From contig OZ025256.1 of assembly GCA_964019135.1 (NCBI GenBank), positions 41,078,035-41,142,034 of the forward strand: DNA of 64,000 nt, given 5' to 3'. Numbering within the stretch: position 1 is the first letter of the stretch; every line of letters starts with the position of its first letter. The DNA comes from Arenicola marina (taxonomy: Eukaryota; Annelida; Polychaeta; Arenicolidae). This document shows, in pieces, positions 11,501-21,617 of this stretch. The notes under the pieces were generated by a model. The model worked only from the letters and a program-made list of their open reading frames with translations. It had not been told where the DNA came from and did not search any database. The position numbers and the translations under genes were made by a program.

Positions 11501-14500
11501 CAATTTTGATATGCGGAAGTGAGGGATAACAACTAAAAGGCAGTGTCCACGTTTATTTATTACCAGCCAACACCATTTATTGGAGTTAATCACTTCACTT
11601 TTATTAATTGCTACTTCTTCAATTCAGCCAGCTTTTGTTCGATTTTTTCTTGAGGGGTTTGCCAGTGCCCAGTCCAATTTGAAATCAAGCACTTTTCATG
11701 TAACTGATCGACCTCAAGGCTCATTTCGGTTTTTATGACCTTTTCCAGGCATCAGTCAAAATTCAAGCACTTTTCAAGCCTGTGCGCACCCTGCCCCCCG
11801 GGGACATGGCTCCACCCTCCCTTCCTTCTCCCATTGACGTGATATACGTATGACCAAAAGTGTTTAACGCGCCCTTAATATACAACCAACCCTCTTTTGT
11901 GGTCTCAATGGCTAAGACTTCCATAAGAAGGAAGTCTAAGAAGCAACCGTGCAAATATCTGACATTCAGCCAATCCAATGAGACTCCAATGGCCGAAGTC
12001 GGCAAATGTAGTTGAACGCTGTCATGTCATGGTATTATAAAACGCTGTCATGTCAAGAGCATTATAAACCACTGCATTATCCCTTCACTGCAGCATTTGA
12101 TTTGTTTAGAATCATTGCAGAGCACGCTATGTTACCAGAGATAATGTGATTGTTGAATGGGACCTTAGATAGTAAGTAGTTAGATATGACGATAATCAGT
12201 GTCACATTCTAAGGTAATAATATATCACGAATTTACTTTCAACATCTATTGTAAATGATTGGAACAAAAGCAAAGCCTATGCAAGATTCCTTTCTTGGAC
12301 GAGTTCCAATTTGGCCTATATAGATGGATACCGGATATACCACTTAATGTTTACTTAATTAAACTTGTAGAGGTACCCGCCGTGTATATTATGTTTGTTG
12401 AGGTGACCCTGCCAGACGGCAAACCCATTCAGAGGAACCTTGTTAAATAACTGATGTTTAAATAAATGATGTCTAAATAAATGATGTCTAAATAAATGAT
12501 GTTTAAATAAATGATGTCTAAATAAATGATGTTTTTTAAAATTAAAAACCGTCGGTCATTGTACTGAGCCGCCGAGGGCGAAAGAGGAGGACGGGGGTAA
12601 TAGGGAGTGACAGGGGAACACATGGAGTGATAGGGAGTGACAGGGGAACACATGGAGTGATAGGGAGTCACAGGGGAACACATGGGGTGATAGGGAGTCA
12701 CAGGGGAACACATGGGGTGATAGGGGGTGACAGGGGAACACATGGGGTGATAGGGAGTCACAGGGGAACACATGGGGTGATAGGGGGTGACAGGGGAACA
12801 CATGGGGTGATAGGGAGTCACAGGGGAACACATGGGGTGATAGGGGGTGACAGGGGAACATATGGGGTGATAGGGAGTCACAGGGGAACACATGGGGTGA
12901 TAGGGAGTGACAGGGGAACACATGGGGTGATAGGGAGTCACAGGGGAACACATGGGGTGATAGGGGGTGATAGGGGAACACATGGGGTGATAGGGAGTCA
13001 CAGGGGAACACATGGGGTGATAGGGAGTGACAGGGGAACACATGGGGTGATAGGGAGTCACAGGGGAACACATGGGGTGATAGGGGGTGACAGGGGAACA
13101 CATGGGGTGATAGGGAGTCACAGGGGAACAAAGTGGGACACAGGGGTGACAGGGGGAGTTCCGGACTGACCTAGCACGGGACATATCTCCAGTGTTGTTG
13201 ATCCCGACCCGCCGTTGAAGGTCCAGCACCAGATCCTCGCCCGCCTCCAGCCGGTGCGTGTCCAGATCCCACAGGCTCTCCGCCACGGCCGACAGCTGCT
13301 CTGACGTCACATCCGCCGGAAGTGACGCGGGTGGTGGCGGCGACGGGGCTGTGGAGGATGGGTGCGCTGGGGGCCCTCTAGCGGGGATCGTCAGGGAGGG
13401 TGTCTCCTCTGGGCTGGGGTAGGGTACATGGTTGTCTGACTCCATACCGATGCCTTTGTGTCCATCGTGACCTTGGCGAGACATAGCACGAGTCAGTCAT
13501 TGTAACTAGATATGTAACAGTGTAAACAATAGGCGACATTTTATTGCAGAACAGTGGAATGAAATAATGATCGCCACGACACCCCCACGTCATCCTCACG
13601 TCATCCCCACGTCATCCCCACGTCATCCCCACGTCATCCCCACGTCATCCCCACGTCATCCCCACGTCATCCCTTGTGCCTAAGATATCGGTTCGAAGAT
13701 GACTCATAGCCATAATGTAAAATTATGGTGTCAATAACTGAAGTTCAGCCGGCAAGGTCTGTAAAATGGAACATATTACATATACTGTGCGGTTATCTGT
13801 CCATTCGGCCTTGATGGCACAGATGGTATCAGATTATGTTCCTGGCACGAGTCATATATGGATATCAGCCTGGCGTCTTAATCTCACGATAACATTGACG
13901 GATTGCATTCTTACCCCTAAGTGTGCAACATGACCATGACCGTAACATTTTACCGATATTAGTGGGGCCATGGCCCCCTGGACGCAGCTTAGTTTCTGTC
14001 TACCCCGCTGGGCCGATAATGTCTAAACCCTGGTGACTAGATTTCATAAAATGTGTACAAATTAACTAACTCAACCGATCATGTGTAGCTGGGTATCGTC
14101 ACGTGATCCGGACAAAGCGTCTCCAACAGTCGCACTGACGACGCTTACATACCGTCACGTGATACCCACACAGCGGTGTCTCACAATCGCCATGACTATA
14201 CGTGGATATCGCCACGTGACCTAAGACACACCGGTCACCCGCAGTCGCCATGACAACGCGTGAATCCATGAATACGCCTAGATAACGTCCTATGACCGTG
14301 ACAACGCCTATATACCGTCACGTGATCATGACTACGCCTAGATACCGTCACGTAACCATGACTACATCAAGTACCCTCACGTGACCATGACTACGCCTAG
14401 ATACCGTTACGTAACCATGACGACGCCTATATACCGTCCAGTGACCATGACACATCTTGGATACCATCACGTGTTCCTCACATACATCCCACATATCATA

Positions 14501-14754
14501 GATAGATAGTTACCTGTGTTGTGGAACGGCTGGTACGGCCCGTGGCTGGCGCTGACGTTGGTGGCGGTGACCAGGGTGATGTAGAAGGTGACCTGGCGAT
14601 TCTCCACCATGTACCAGCACAGCAGCCCGAAGGCGACTGTGATGAGCAGGATTAGGATGAAGCTAATGCTGATGAGGAATCCGAAAGCTGCGCGGTGACG
14701 CCGCAAGAGGCGCCCCTCAGACACGTACCCGGCCGACGCCATCACGTGACCCAC
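8578..14754 (-). CDS. ENDOU: Membrane-anchored ENDOU/XendoU-family protein, 5 exons, 389 aa
   Basis: Family role: XendoU enzymes are Mn2+-dependent endoribonucleases that cleave at U-rich sites. Exons on the minus strand: 14754-14514, 13408-13171, 11138-10936, 10398-10160 and 8826-8578. All have GT-AG junctions and phases 1, 2, 1, 0 fit. Exon 1 carries a basic N-terminus, a transmembrane helix (about residues 23-49) and a sequon NVS at 66-68. This implies a type II anchor with the domain outside the cytosol. Exon 2 holds [16 protein letters not shown], exon 3 LFQNVRSD and FVRLLDNY, exon 4 [12 protein letters not shown] and [12 protein letters not shown], and exon 5 [20 protein letters not shown]. 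From memory, the family catalytic set is Glu-His (in FEHVF), His (in GFHNW) and a Lys before G-S-x-F-I-G. Here His is Arg267 (codon 10280-10282) and the Lys position aligns with Ala321, while Glu266 and His282 remain. The C-terminus is also atypical. It may be a pseudoenzyme. The family call is firm; activity is not. Confidence 0.9.
9608..9732. repeat. 11-bp GC-rich repeat (ACCACGCCGGC) in ENDOU intron 4
   Basis: About eleven copies of ACCACGCCGGC, in some places with GGCCGGC insertions. Because the string GCCGGC is palindromic and the unit carries several CpGs, it is a methylation-prone, hairpin-capable block. It sits inside the intron between exons 4 and 5 of the ENDOU-like gene. Confidence 0.9.
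9929..10098 (-). mobile_element. tRNA-derived SINE, copy 2 (head truncated)
   Basis: Matches the common SINE body and tail (GGACGCTTTATAACCACTTT at the left, then the CATGTCCCCGGGGGTAACCC block and the B-box region GCTCGAACCACCGATCCACG). The A-box end is missing: similarity stops at GTTAGGCTCCCT. It lies in intron 4 of the ENDOU-like gene, about 60 bp downstream of the exon 4 donor, antisense to its own SINE promoter direction only in the sense that both run on the minus strand. Confidence 0.85.
11174..11346 (+). mobile_element. tRNA-derived SINE, copy 3, head part (split by a hAT-like insertion)
   Basis: The head is well preserved: CCCAATAGCTCAGTGGGTTA gives the A-box and GTGCTTCGAGCCCCCGC the B-box. 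It runs to AAGAGTAGGGGGTTCCCCCC and is then interrupted. The missing tail resumes at 11794 after a 447-bp insertion. The element lies in ENDOU intron 2, antisense to the gene, and its head ends only 35 bases before the 3' splice site of exon 3 (11138). It may therefore supply branch-point or pyrimidine sequence. Confidence 0.9.
11347..11793. mobile_element. Non-autonomous hAT-like transposon inserted in the SINE
   Basis: A 447-bp insert that cleanly splits a SINE. It begins CAGGTTTCATACGGGCGAGG and ends GCGCACCCTG, so the ends read CAGG...CCTG. Subterminal AAATTCAAGCC and its inverted relative (GGCTTGAAAAGTGCTTGAAT) lie close to the ends, as in known hAT MITEs. The flanking C-runs on both sides are compatible with an 8-bp target duplication of C residues, but low complexity makes that uncertain. 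There is no transposase frame. Confidence 0.75.
11794..11895 (+). mobile_element. tRNA-derived SINE, copy 3, tail part
   Basis: Continues the SINE interrupted at 11346: CCCCCCGGGGACATGGCTCC, then CTTCTCCCATTGACGTGATA, TATGACCAAAAGTG and the family terminus AATATACAACCAACC. The match to the tails of other copies is clear. Confidence 0.85.
12448..12534. repeat. 15-bp tandem repeat (ATGATGTCTAAATAA)
   Basis: About six copies of ATGATGTCTAAATAA (variant TTTAAATAA) in ENDOU intron 2. It abuts the G-rich 30-bp array that begins near 12591. Confidence 0.9.
12591..13134. repeat. 30-bp minisatellite with 60-bp higher-order unit, in ENDOU intron 2
   Basis: About eighteen copies of a 30-bp unit containing CAGGGGAACACATGGGGTGA followed by TAGGGAGTCA or TAGGGGGTGA. 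The two variants alternate regularly over most of the array, giving a 60-bp higher-order repeat. It starts about 35 bp downstream of the exon 2 donor (13170). Its unit is a multiple of three, so it yields open frames over 180 codons on both strands ([14 protein letters not shown] on the minus strand). These are not genes. Confidence 0.95.
13577..13672. repeat. 11-bp tandem repeat (CACGTCATCCC)
   Basis: About nine copies of CACGTCATCCC in intron 1 of the ENDOU-like gene. Each unit has ACGTCA, a CRE half-site-like string. Confidence 0.9.
14093..14475. repeat. E-box-bearing degenerate repeat, about 28 bp, in ENDOU intron 1
   Basis: About a dozen degenerate units of the form ATACCGTCACGTGACCATGA followed by CTACGCCTAG. 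Many contain the palindrome TCACGTGA or CACGTG, an E-box of the type bound by MITF/TFE-like bHLH-ZIP factors. It lies just downstream of exon 1, so it could act as an intronic regulatory array. No function is shown. Confidence 0.75.
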
Positions 14755-15166
14755 CAGCGTGTCGTTCCCACAGCGCCCTCTAGCGGAGATCCAGACGCGA
14801 TCCCAGCCTCATGATGGCGGTGCCTTTACCACGGTGTCGTCCACCTTGCACTGACACCGTCCTCACTCCCAGCGCTTCACGCGCGATTCGTAGGCAGCAT
14901 TCTCTGCTTGCTATGGACCTAGTGGCGACCCCCGGTGGCTGGTATCCTCAAGGAGTCATTGTTTGCGACGCGCGCTATACACTTACAATGACTGTGTCCT
15001 CCTATCGGCTGATGCCTCAGTAGCCTGGAATTGTGCAAGCCGCGCCCAGACTTATCCAATGTCTTGGTCCATTCACTCAAGAGCCCTTCAAGGAAATAAA
15101 AAACTGCGTTATAAAATAGGAGCAATATTAGACGGTCGATTCACCATTGCATTAATGCATCTCCTT
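14755..15166. other. 5' flank of the ENDOU-like gene
   Basis: Upstream of the minus-strand start codon at 14752-14754. The string GCGCCCTCTAGCGGAG at 14771-14786 matches a CTCF-like core on the minus strand (CGCTAGAGGGCGC). No TATA box stands out. The string GCTATGGACCTAG is at 14909-14921. Confidence 0.4.
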
Positions 15167-15322
15167 AGTCATAACAGGGACGGATCTAGGGGGGGGGGTT
15201 ACGGGGGTTGTAACCCCCCCCCCCTTGGGAACCTGAACATACACTGTTAAAGTCGGCTTCTCTGAGCAGCGTTCCCCCCCCCTACCCCTTGGCAAATTAC
15301 TAGATCCGCCCCTGAGTCATAG
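15167..15322. mobile_element. hAT-like MITE, family C, with 8-bp target duplication
   Basis: Element at 15175-15314 (140 bp). It begins CAGGGACGGATCTAG and ends CTAGATCCGCCCCTG, which are near-perfect terminal inverted repeats. It is flanked by AGTCATAA (15167-15174) and AGTCATAG (15315-15322), an 8-bp target duplication with one mismatch, as expected for hAT transposition. The inside is mostly G- and C-runs and includes a GAACATACACTGTTAAAGTC block shared with relatives at 37.9-38.1 kb and 43.0 kb. Confidence 0.85.
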
Positions 15323-15534
15323 CATATTTTATTAAAGCCGTCCATACAGCAATTTGCCGCCTTTATAATGAATTTTGCGAAATCAACTCATTTTGTGGGC
15401 ATTGTATCTCTCCTCTTGTAGGTGCTAACCAGGTAGCACACGTTATCATACAACTGCTATCATATAACTATACAGCTGCTTATTAATAGGAACAACAGAG
15501 CAGTGATGTCCAACTGTTTATGATGTAGGCCACA
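15323..15534. other. Short intergenic stretch
   Basis: Nothing recognisable between the MITE and the 21-bp array. Confidence 0.5.
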
Positions 15535-16680
15535 TTTTGCCACCCATAGATCCACGCCTACCACCAATAGATCCACGCATACCCCAAATACATCCAGGCC
15601 TACCACCAATAGATCCAGACCTACTACCAATACATCCAGGCCTACCACCAATAGATCCAGACCTACCACCAATAGATCCACGCATACCGCCAATAGATCC
15701 ACGCCTGCCACCAATAGATTCACGCCTACCGTCAATAGATCCTCACCTACCACCAATAGATCCACGCATACCACCAATAGATCCACGCCTACCACCAATA
15801 GATCCACGCCTACTACTACTAGATCCACGCCTTCCATCAATAGATCCAGACCTACCACCAATAGATCCACGCATACCGCCAATAGATCCACGCCTGCCAC
15901 CAATAGATTCACGCCTACCGTCAATAGATCCTCACCTACCACCAATAGATCCACGCATACCACCAATAGATCCACGCCTACCACCAATAGATCCACGCCT
16001 ACTACTACTAGATCCACGCCTTCCATCAATAGATCCAGACCTACCACCAATAGATCCACGCCTACCACCAATAGATCCACGCCTACCGCCAATAGATCCA
16101 CGCCTGCCACCAATAGATTCACGCCTACCACAAGTAGATCCACGCCTACCACCAATAGATCCACGCCTCCCACAATAGATCCACGCCTACCACCAATAGA
16201 TCCACGCCTATCCAGACCTACCACCAATAGATTCACGCCTACCACCAATAGATCCACGGCTATCCAGGCCTACCACCAATAGATCCACGCCTACCACCAA
16301 TGGATCCATGCCTACCACCAATGGATCCACGCCTACCACCAATGGATCCACGCCTACCACCAATAGATGCACGCCTACCACCAATAGATCCACGACTACC
16401 ACCAATAGATGCACGCCTACCACCAATAGATCCACGCCTACCACCAATAGATCCACGCCTATCCAGACCTACCACCAATAGATCCACGCCTACCACCAAT
16501 AGATCCACGCCTACCATCAATAGTTCCAGGCCTATCTACATCAACCACCAATAGAATCACGCCTACCACCAATAGATTCACGCGTACCATCAATAGATCC
16601 ACGCCTACCACCAATAGATCCACGCCTACCACCAATAGATCCATGCCTACCGCCAATAGATCCAGGCCTACCAATAGGTT
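15535..16680. repeat. 21-bp minisatellite (CCACCAATAGATCCACGCCTA), about 54 copies
   Basis: Tandem array of a 21-bp unit with consensus core CCACCAATAGATCCACGCCT. A block of about 190 bp (15640-15835) recurs at about 15830-16025, showing segmental duplication inside the array. Since 21 is a multiple of three, frames of 265 and 213 codons are open on the two strands (VVGVDLL- and PPIDPRL-type heptads). There is no start context, domain or non-repeat extension, so I treat it as non-coding. Confidence 0.95.
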
Positions 16681-16998
16681 GCATCACCAATAGGCCAAAC
16701 GACCCGCCTACACCACCAATTGTACATACCTTATGTAGACGTCACGGTTACTGCGATATTGATAGCAATGCATGGTATGTGGTAAAACATGGGACTGTGG
16801 CTAACATGCGACTGTGTCTAACAACCCGTTGGTCCGTCGACAGCATCAGTAACATACACATACCTGACACGCCTGCTACATATCACACGTCTCTAGCGAC
16901 GATGCTCCTTGGACAACCGACAAAACCGAGGCCCATAGCTTGCATGTAGACCGCGCCGCGGCCAGTAAGTACTACTGCATGGGAGCAGGTATGCTGGC

Positions 16999-17032
<34 letters not shown>

Positions 17033-18262
17033 GTATGTATATAAACCTATTTACAAATTGATAACGAAGGCGCGACGCGTGAGTACAGGTTTGCGAGATA
17101 AACTTCAGGTCGCACCTCAACCTGTTTGCTAAGGCAGCCCGGGTGCCTGAGGTTTATATCTACCACATCATCGCCTGCACCTCCACCCCCCCCCCACCCC
17201 ACCCACCCCCTCTCACCGAGCCACCTCATCCCGCTGCAAACCCGCTCTGGGCACCCCCTCACTCTCCCCGTTCCTCGACCCCCACGCGGTTCTGTTCTGG
17301 GTCAAGGCGAGCGTTCTGTGGGTCTGTGCTCCTCCATTGTAAATACACACGCTTGGGTGCCTTCCAACGTGCCTGGCGATGAACCCAGGTCAGGTACACA
17401 GTGGTATCGGAACCCCCACGCCCCCTCCCCATCCCTTACCCCCGGGGGTGGGTGGACGGGAAGGGGAGGTCGCGATCTGTGACCTTATACTGGGGGGAGC
17501 GTAGGCCGGTATCTTGGTTTGTCTGCAACCTGTTATAATTGGACGACGGGGAGGGGGTGGAGGAGAAGGAGCTACGGAGGATAGGACGCGTGGGGGGGGG
17601 GGGGGAGACGAGGCAGCGACCTGCGAAACAATGCTTGGCCGCATTTCGACACTTACAGCCGTATTAAATATGGTTTGCCCCATCACCCCCACCCCCAATC
17701 TCCCTCCCCCCGTACCCTATCGATTTGCAGTTTAGCGACAGAACATTCACATTTTTTTCAATAATCATGTCATGTTTAGTATAACTAATAAATTAGAATA
17801 CATCGGTATTTTATTGTCAATCTCATGCTGCCAGTGTGACATGCAATTTAGGCTATTAGTTATGCTGAACATAGCCTGCATTACGGAATTGTACGCACGG
17901 TTGCTGATGTCACTGGCAGTGATTGATAGCAATCCTCTTTTTTTTTTTCTTTTTTTTTTTATTGTTTCTAATATTTCATCACAGGACAGTACAGGACATA
18001 ATAACGCCACACAGACAACACCTAAATCAGACAGAAAAAAAAACATAAAGAAAAAAAAAAAAATCACACACGATAGCAATCCTATAATATCCGTTGTCGA
18101 GGTCGTGATATAGAAACGCATACAATGTAGGTACCCACACACAGAATATTGACGGTCGGGTGTTCATATGATGGTATAATACAGAGCTACGTGGTTTATT
18201 TCCTTGTAACGTGTTGGCTGTCAGTACGCACGTAGATATAGCGCCTGGCTTGATTGGTTGTA
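16681..18262. other. Intergenic, low-complexity tracts, no gene recognised
   Basis: Contains a TA/TG microsatellite (16998-17044), C-rich and G-rich tracts (17180-17215, 17540-17610), and a T-run then A-run region (17936-18065). Open frames here are short or run through low-complexity sequence. None is supported. Confidence 0.5.
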
Positions 18263-18264
18263 TA

Positions 18265-18507
18265 TTCAGACCGCTTCAGCCACTTTTGGTCATATTGCGT
18301 CAATGGGAGAAGGACGGGAGAGTGGAGCCATGTCCCCGGGGGTATCCCCCTACTCTTTGCGAAGAAAGACCTGGGATCTTTATCCTGCGACCACACAGAC
18401 AGGGCCACAGCGGGGCTCGAACCACCGATCTACGTACCGTTAGGCTCTCAGGTGGCCAGAGAACTCAAGGCGAGCGCTCTAACCCACTGAGCTATCGAGC
18501 CGGCCCC
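18265..18507 (-). mobile_element. tRNA-derived SINE, copy 5, near full length
   Basis: On the minus strand it has the head (TAGCTCAGTGGGTTAGAGCG type A-box; GGTTCGAGCCCCGCTG B-box), the body with GAAGAAAGACCTGGGATC on the plus strand, and the tail ending at ATATTCAGACCGCTTC. It is one of the best copies for deriving a consensus. Confidence 0.9.
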
Positions 18508-20447
18508 GCCTGGCTTGACGGACAGTGAGGTTTCCCAGATCCACCCCAGGGAAATGAAACGATTGTTGTTTTTACGCCCGTTTGGTGCGCGCGAGTGCTA
18601 TTAATTAGTTAGGAACCCCCAGGGACCATGAATGCTTTGGATGTTATGCGCCCCATAACAGCGCGAGGCAGAGAGCCATCGGCCTGTACAGCTTTGGGAC
18701 CGCGGAGTCGATAAAATAAAGCGGTAGGGCTAGGCCTACAGCAACCGAGATGAACGCAGGATGGCGGATTAGGTCACGTTTGTTAGGCCAACTTATTATC
18801 ACGTCCTCCAAATAATCCTTCTTGAGCGAAAAATCTTAAGAAAATGCCCAGAAAGTACCCCCCCCCCCCCCCCCCCCCCAGCCCGCCCCACCCCCGCGCT
18901 CTCGGGCTGCACAGGATTATTCCCGCAGGCTGGTCACTGTAGTATAACGCACCAAGTCTACATAGAGCATCAGCAAGCCGAAGCATTTATAACACACATT
19001 TCAAGCCATCAGCGCAACGTAGGGCCAACATTCACAACCAATTAAACTTGAAAAATACATAATTACCGAAAAAATACTAAGCTTATACATAAGGATTATT
19101 ATCTCGTAGATATATGCTATTGTAATGGGATATACAGGCCCAAATTCCTGGCTGAAATCTTGGCGCCGCTCGTGTGGTGTCTTGGTATGTCAGCAGCAAA
19201 TCTCACACCAGTTCCAGCGAAGCTGCATTGACACTAGGCCTATATATATGTTCCTGAATGTGTGTCTCTCTACACAACCCGGGTCACTGTCACTACTTAC
19301 TGTAAAAGCTGTACACAACAGTGCCGCCCTCTGGTGAGAAATATCGTAATCAAGATGAACAGTGCTTCCACCTAGTGAGCCATTTGGTAAGACTAGTGCA
19401 GCGAGGCGAAGAGAAGCCGCATGCAGACATGTTTCTCAGTCATAGTGCACAAAAGGAGAGCTCCCTTGCTCAGTGCATGAACGGACCGGGCTGCGGACAA
19501 AGATGTCGCTGGTTTGAGCATCGGCACCAGTGCATCTACCACGTGTTCTATCCAAACCCATAGTTGTGGTTCCGGTGGTTCAAATGAGAGAACGACACAT
19601 CGCAAGACACGATAATCTAACCGGAAGTCTGCATGTTTATCTTCTGGGATATGTAAATGATCAGGATTTAAATGTGGTCGCTAGATGGCAGCACCTATCG
19701 GTCTTGCATCCTAACAGGTTGCGTTATGATGTTAAAACCGCTGCCTGCTATCTGGTTATGTACAGTGTGTGTAGAGATATGTTGGCTCAGTTTAGCCTGG
19801 ATGTTAACGAGGGACATAGAACACGGACATATCCTATCCCACTTTTTGTAGCCGTCCGGGGTTTATATCCAGCGATCTGTATATGGACGTCATGATGTAA
19901 AAACTTACATGAATGAGGATAACCGTGAAACGCGAACCCCGAGAACTACAGGGGTCTTCACCGAGTCTAATCGGTGGTATCCTAGTAAAGTCGAATCTCC
20001 ACCTCGGAAAGCTTCGGACGACATTGAAAAACAGCCGACCTAGGGGCCACTTTCATATGTTAATAATAATAATAATAAAGTAATAGTGGTAAAAGGTTAA
20101 TTTAAATATAAAATAATAATAGGGTCAAAATAATAAAAAGTAATGTCATAATAAGAATCAAATGATAGTAGCAATTAATAAGAATAAAATAACAATATCC
20201 AAAATAACGATAAATGCGTTTATGTATTATTATTTTATACTCGTAATACATATAATATGAATCAAACAGGCACAGGAGCCAGGCAGAAACAATTCATTAG
20301 TATCACAGACAACTTTATTTCCATTTTGCACAGCCACACGAGAGCGCTCTATGTGTGTGAGGGAGGAGGGGGTGGGGGGTGGGGGACAGGGAAAGGACGT
20401 CCCAATCACCTGGCGTCCCACAATGTCTGGTTTGGTTGTACACAAGT
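18508..20447. other. Intergenic, no gene recognised
   Basis: A 22-base poly-C run is at 18857-18879, and an AT-rich AAT/ATA microsatellite region at 20060-20240. Two CTCF-like cores are visible: GCCGCCCTCTGGTGA at 19323-19337 (minus strand, close match) and CGCTAGATGGCAGC at 19679-19692. The open frames at 19321-19895 show no recognisable domain. Confidence 0.5.
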
Positions 20448-20694
20448 ATATTCAGGACGCTTTAACCACTTTTGGTCATATCGGGTCAATGGGAGAAGGA
20501 AGGGAGAATGGGAGCCATGTCCCCGGGGCTAACCCCCTACTCTTTACGAAGACAGACATGGGGTCTTTATCCTGCGACCACACAGACATGGCCACAGTGG
20601 GGCTCGAACCACCGATCCACGTGCCGTTAGGCTCCCAGGTGGCCAGAGCACTCAAGGCGAGCGCTCTAACCCACTGAGTTATCGGGGCGGCCTC
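20448..20694 (-). mobile_element. tRNA-derived SINE, copy 6, full length
   Basis: Near-complete copy. On the minus strand it has an A-box in AACTCAGTGGGTTAGAGCGC, a B-box in GGTTCGAGCCCCACTG, and the tail end GCGTCCTGAATATAC. It is bounded by CTCGTC on the head side. Confidence 0.9.
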
Positions 20695-20887
20695 GTCAGA
20701 ACTGGGAGTAGTCTACTTGGATAAGATTTCGATCGGCTACATATTCACCTGTATAATTCAGTAGCATATGCAGTTTTTATCAACTTGACGAAGGGCAGTA
20801 CATATATACATGTATACTATTCTAGCAATATCTTAAATGCTCAGCTGTGGTTGGGACCCAGGCCAAATCAAATACAAGCTTCTAATA

Positions 20888-21122
20888 TAATGGGACGCTT
20901 TAACCTGTCGAGGTCATATCACGATAATGAGAATGGTCAAGGAAGAGAGGAGCCATGTCTCCGGGAGTAACCCCCTACTCTTTGCGGACAAAGCTTTACC
21001 CAGCACAAATATAAGACATTTTGCCAAGGCGGGGCTCGAACCACGCACCGACCGCTTGCGCTGGCCTGGTAGATCACGCTGGGCAATAGCCGAACGCGCT
21101 ACCCACTAGGCCACGGGGAGGG
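20888..21122 (-). mobile_element. tRNA-derived SINE with a different tRNA head, copy 7
   Basis: The tail half matches the other copies (GGACGCTTTAACCTGTCG, GAGCCATGTCTCCGGGAGTA). The head differs: on the minus strand CGTGGCCTAGTGGGTAGCGC as A-box and GTGGTTCGAGCCCCGCC as B-box. Its closest relative in the window is at 56945-57160. This shows a second subfamily that has another tRNA head joined to the shared tail. Confidence 0.85.
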
Positions 21123-21375
21123 TCCCTATAGTACGCGCAGGGCTGCCGCATCACTCCCGGGGTAGAGGCTCAAACCATCATACTCTTAAATCTGGCTATT
21201 GGGTCACATTTTTGTACACTTGGTTTGAATAAATGATATTTGACTGGACTTGGCTTGACATATCATGCATCTCATTGTATAACACGTGTTCTTTGGTCCA
21301 CTTTAACCTATGTGTCCCCCGTAAAGGTAGCATTAAAAACTACCCATCCACAAACCATGACATTGCATATTCATT

Positions 21376-21617
21376 GTATATTCAGGACGCTTTAACCACT
21401 TTTGGTCATATCGCGTCAATGGGAGAAGGAAGGGAGCATGGAGCCATGTCCCCGGGGGTAACCCACTACTCTTTGCGAAGAAAGACATTGGATCTTTATC
21501 CTGCGACCACAGAAACAGCGGGGCGCGAACCACCGATCCACGTGCCGTTAGGCTCTCAGGTGGCCAGAGAGCGGAACGCCAGCGCTCTAACCCACTGAGC
21601 TATCGGAGCGGCCCTCC
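21376..21617 (-). mobile_element. tRNA-derived SINE, copy 8, near full length
   Basis: Tail ATATTCAGGACGCTTTAACC at the left, head TAGCTCAGTGGGTTAGAGCG (minus strand) at the right. A short deletion removes the ACAGACATGGCC part of the body (GACCACAGAAACAGCGGGGC here). It follows copies 6 and 7 within 1 kb in the same orientation. Confidence 0.9.

Noticed and set aside
12429..13484. 351-codon minus-strand frame
   Set aside because: Only its first part (13408-13171) is a real exon of the ENDOU-like gene; the rest is read-through into the 30-bp intron array.
15460..16257. 265-codon minus frame and 213-codon plus frame of heptad repeats
   Set aside because: Both derive from the 21-bp array, on opposite strands, with no domain, no non-repeat part and frame breaks elsewhere in the array.
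17126..17482. Proline-rich plus-strand frames
   Set aside because: They follow C-rich low-complexity sequence, overlap in several frames and show no domain or splice support.
20448..20694. Genuine tRNA gene (A- and B-box present)
   Set aside because: No cloverleaf can be completed and the same head is fused to a common tail in many copies, so it is a SINE.
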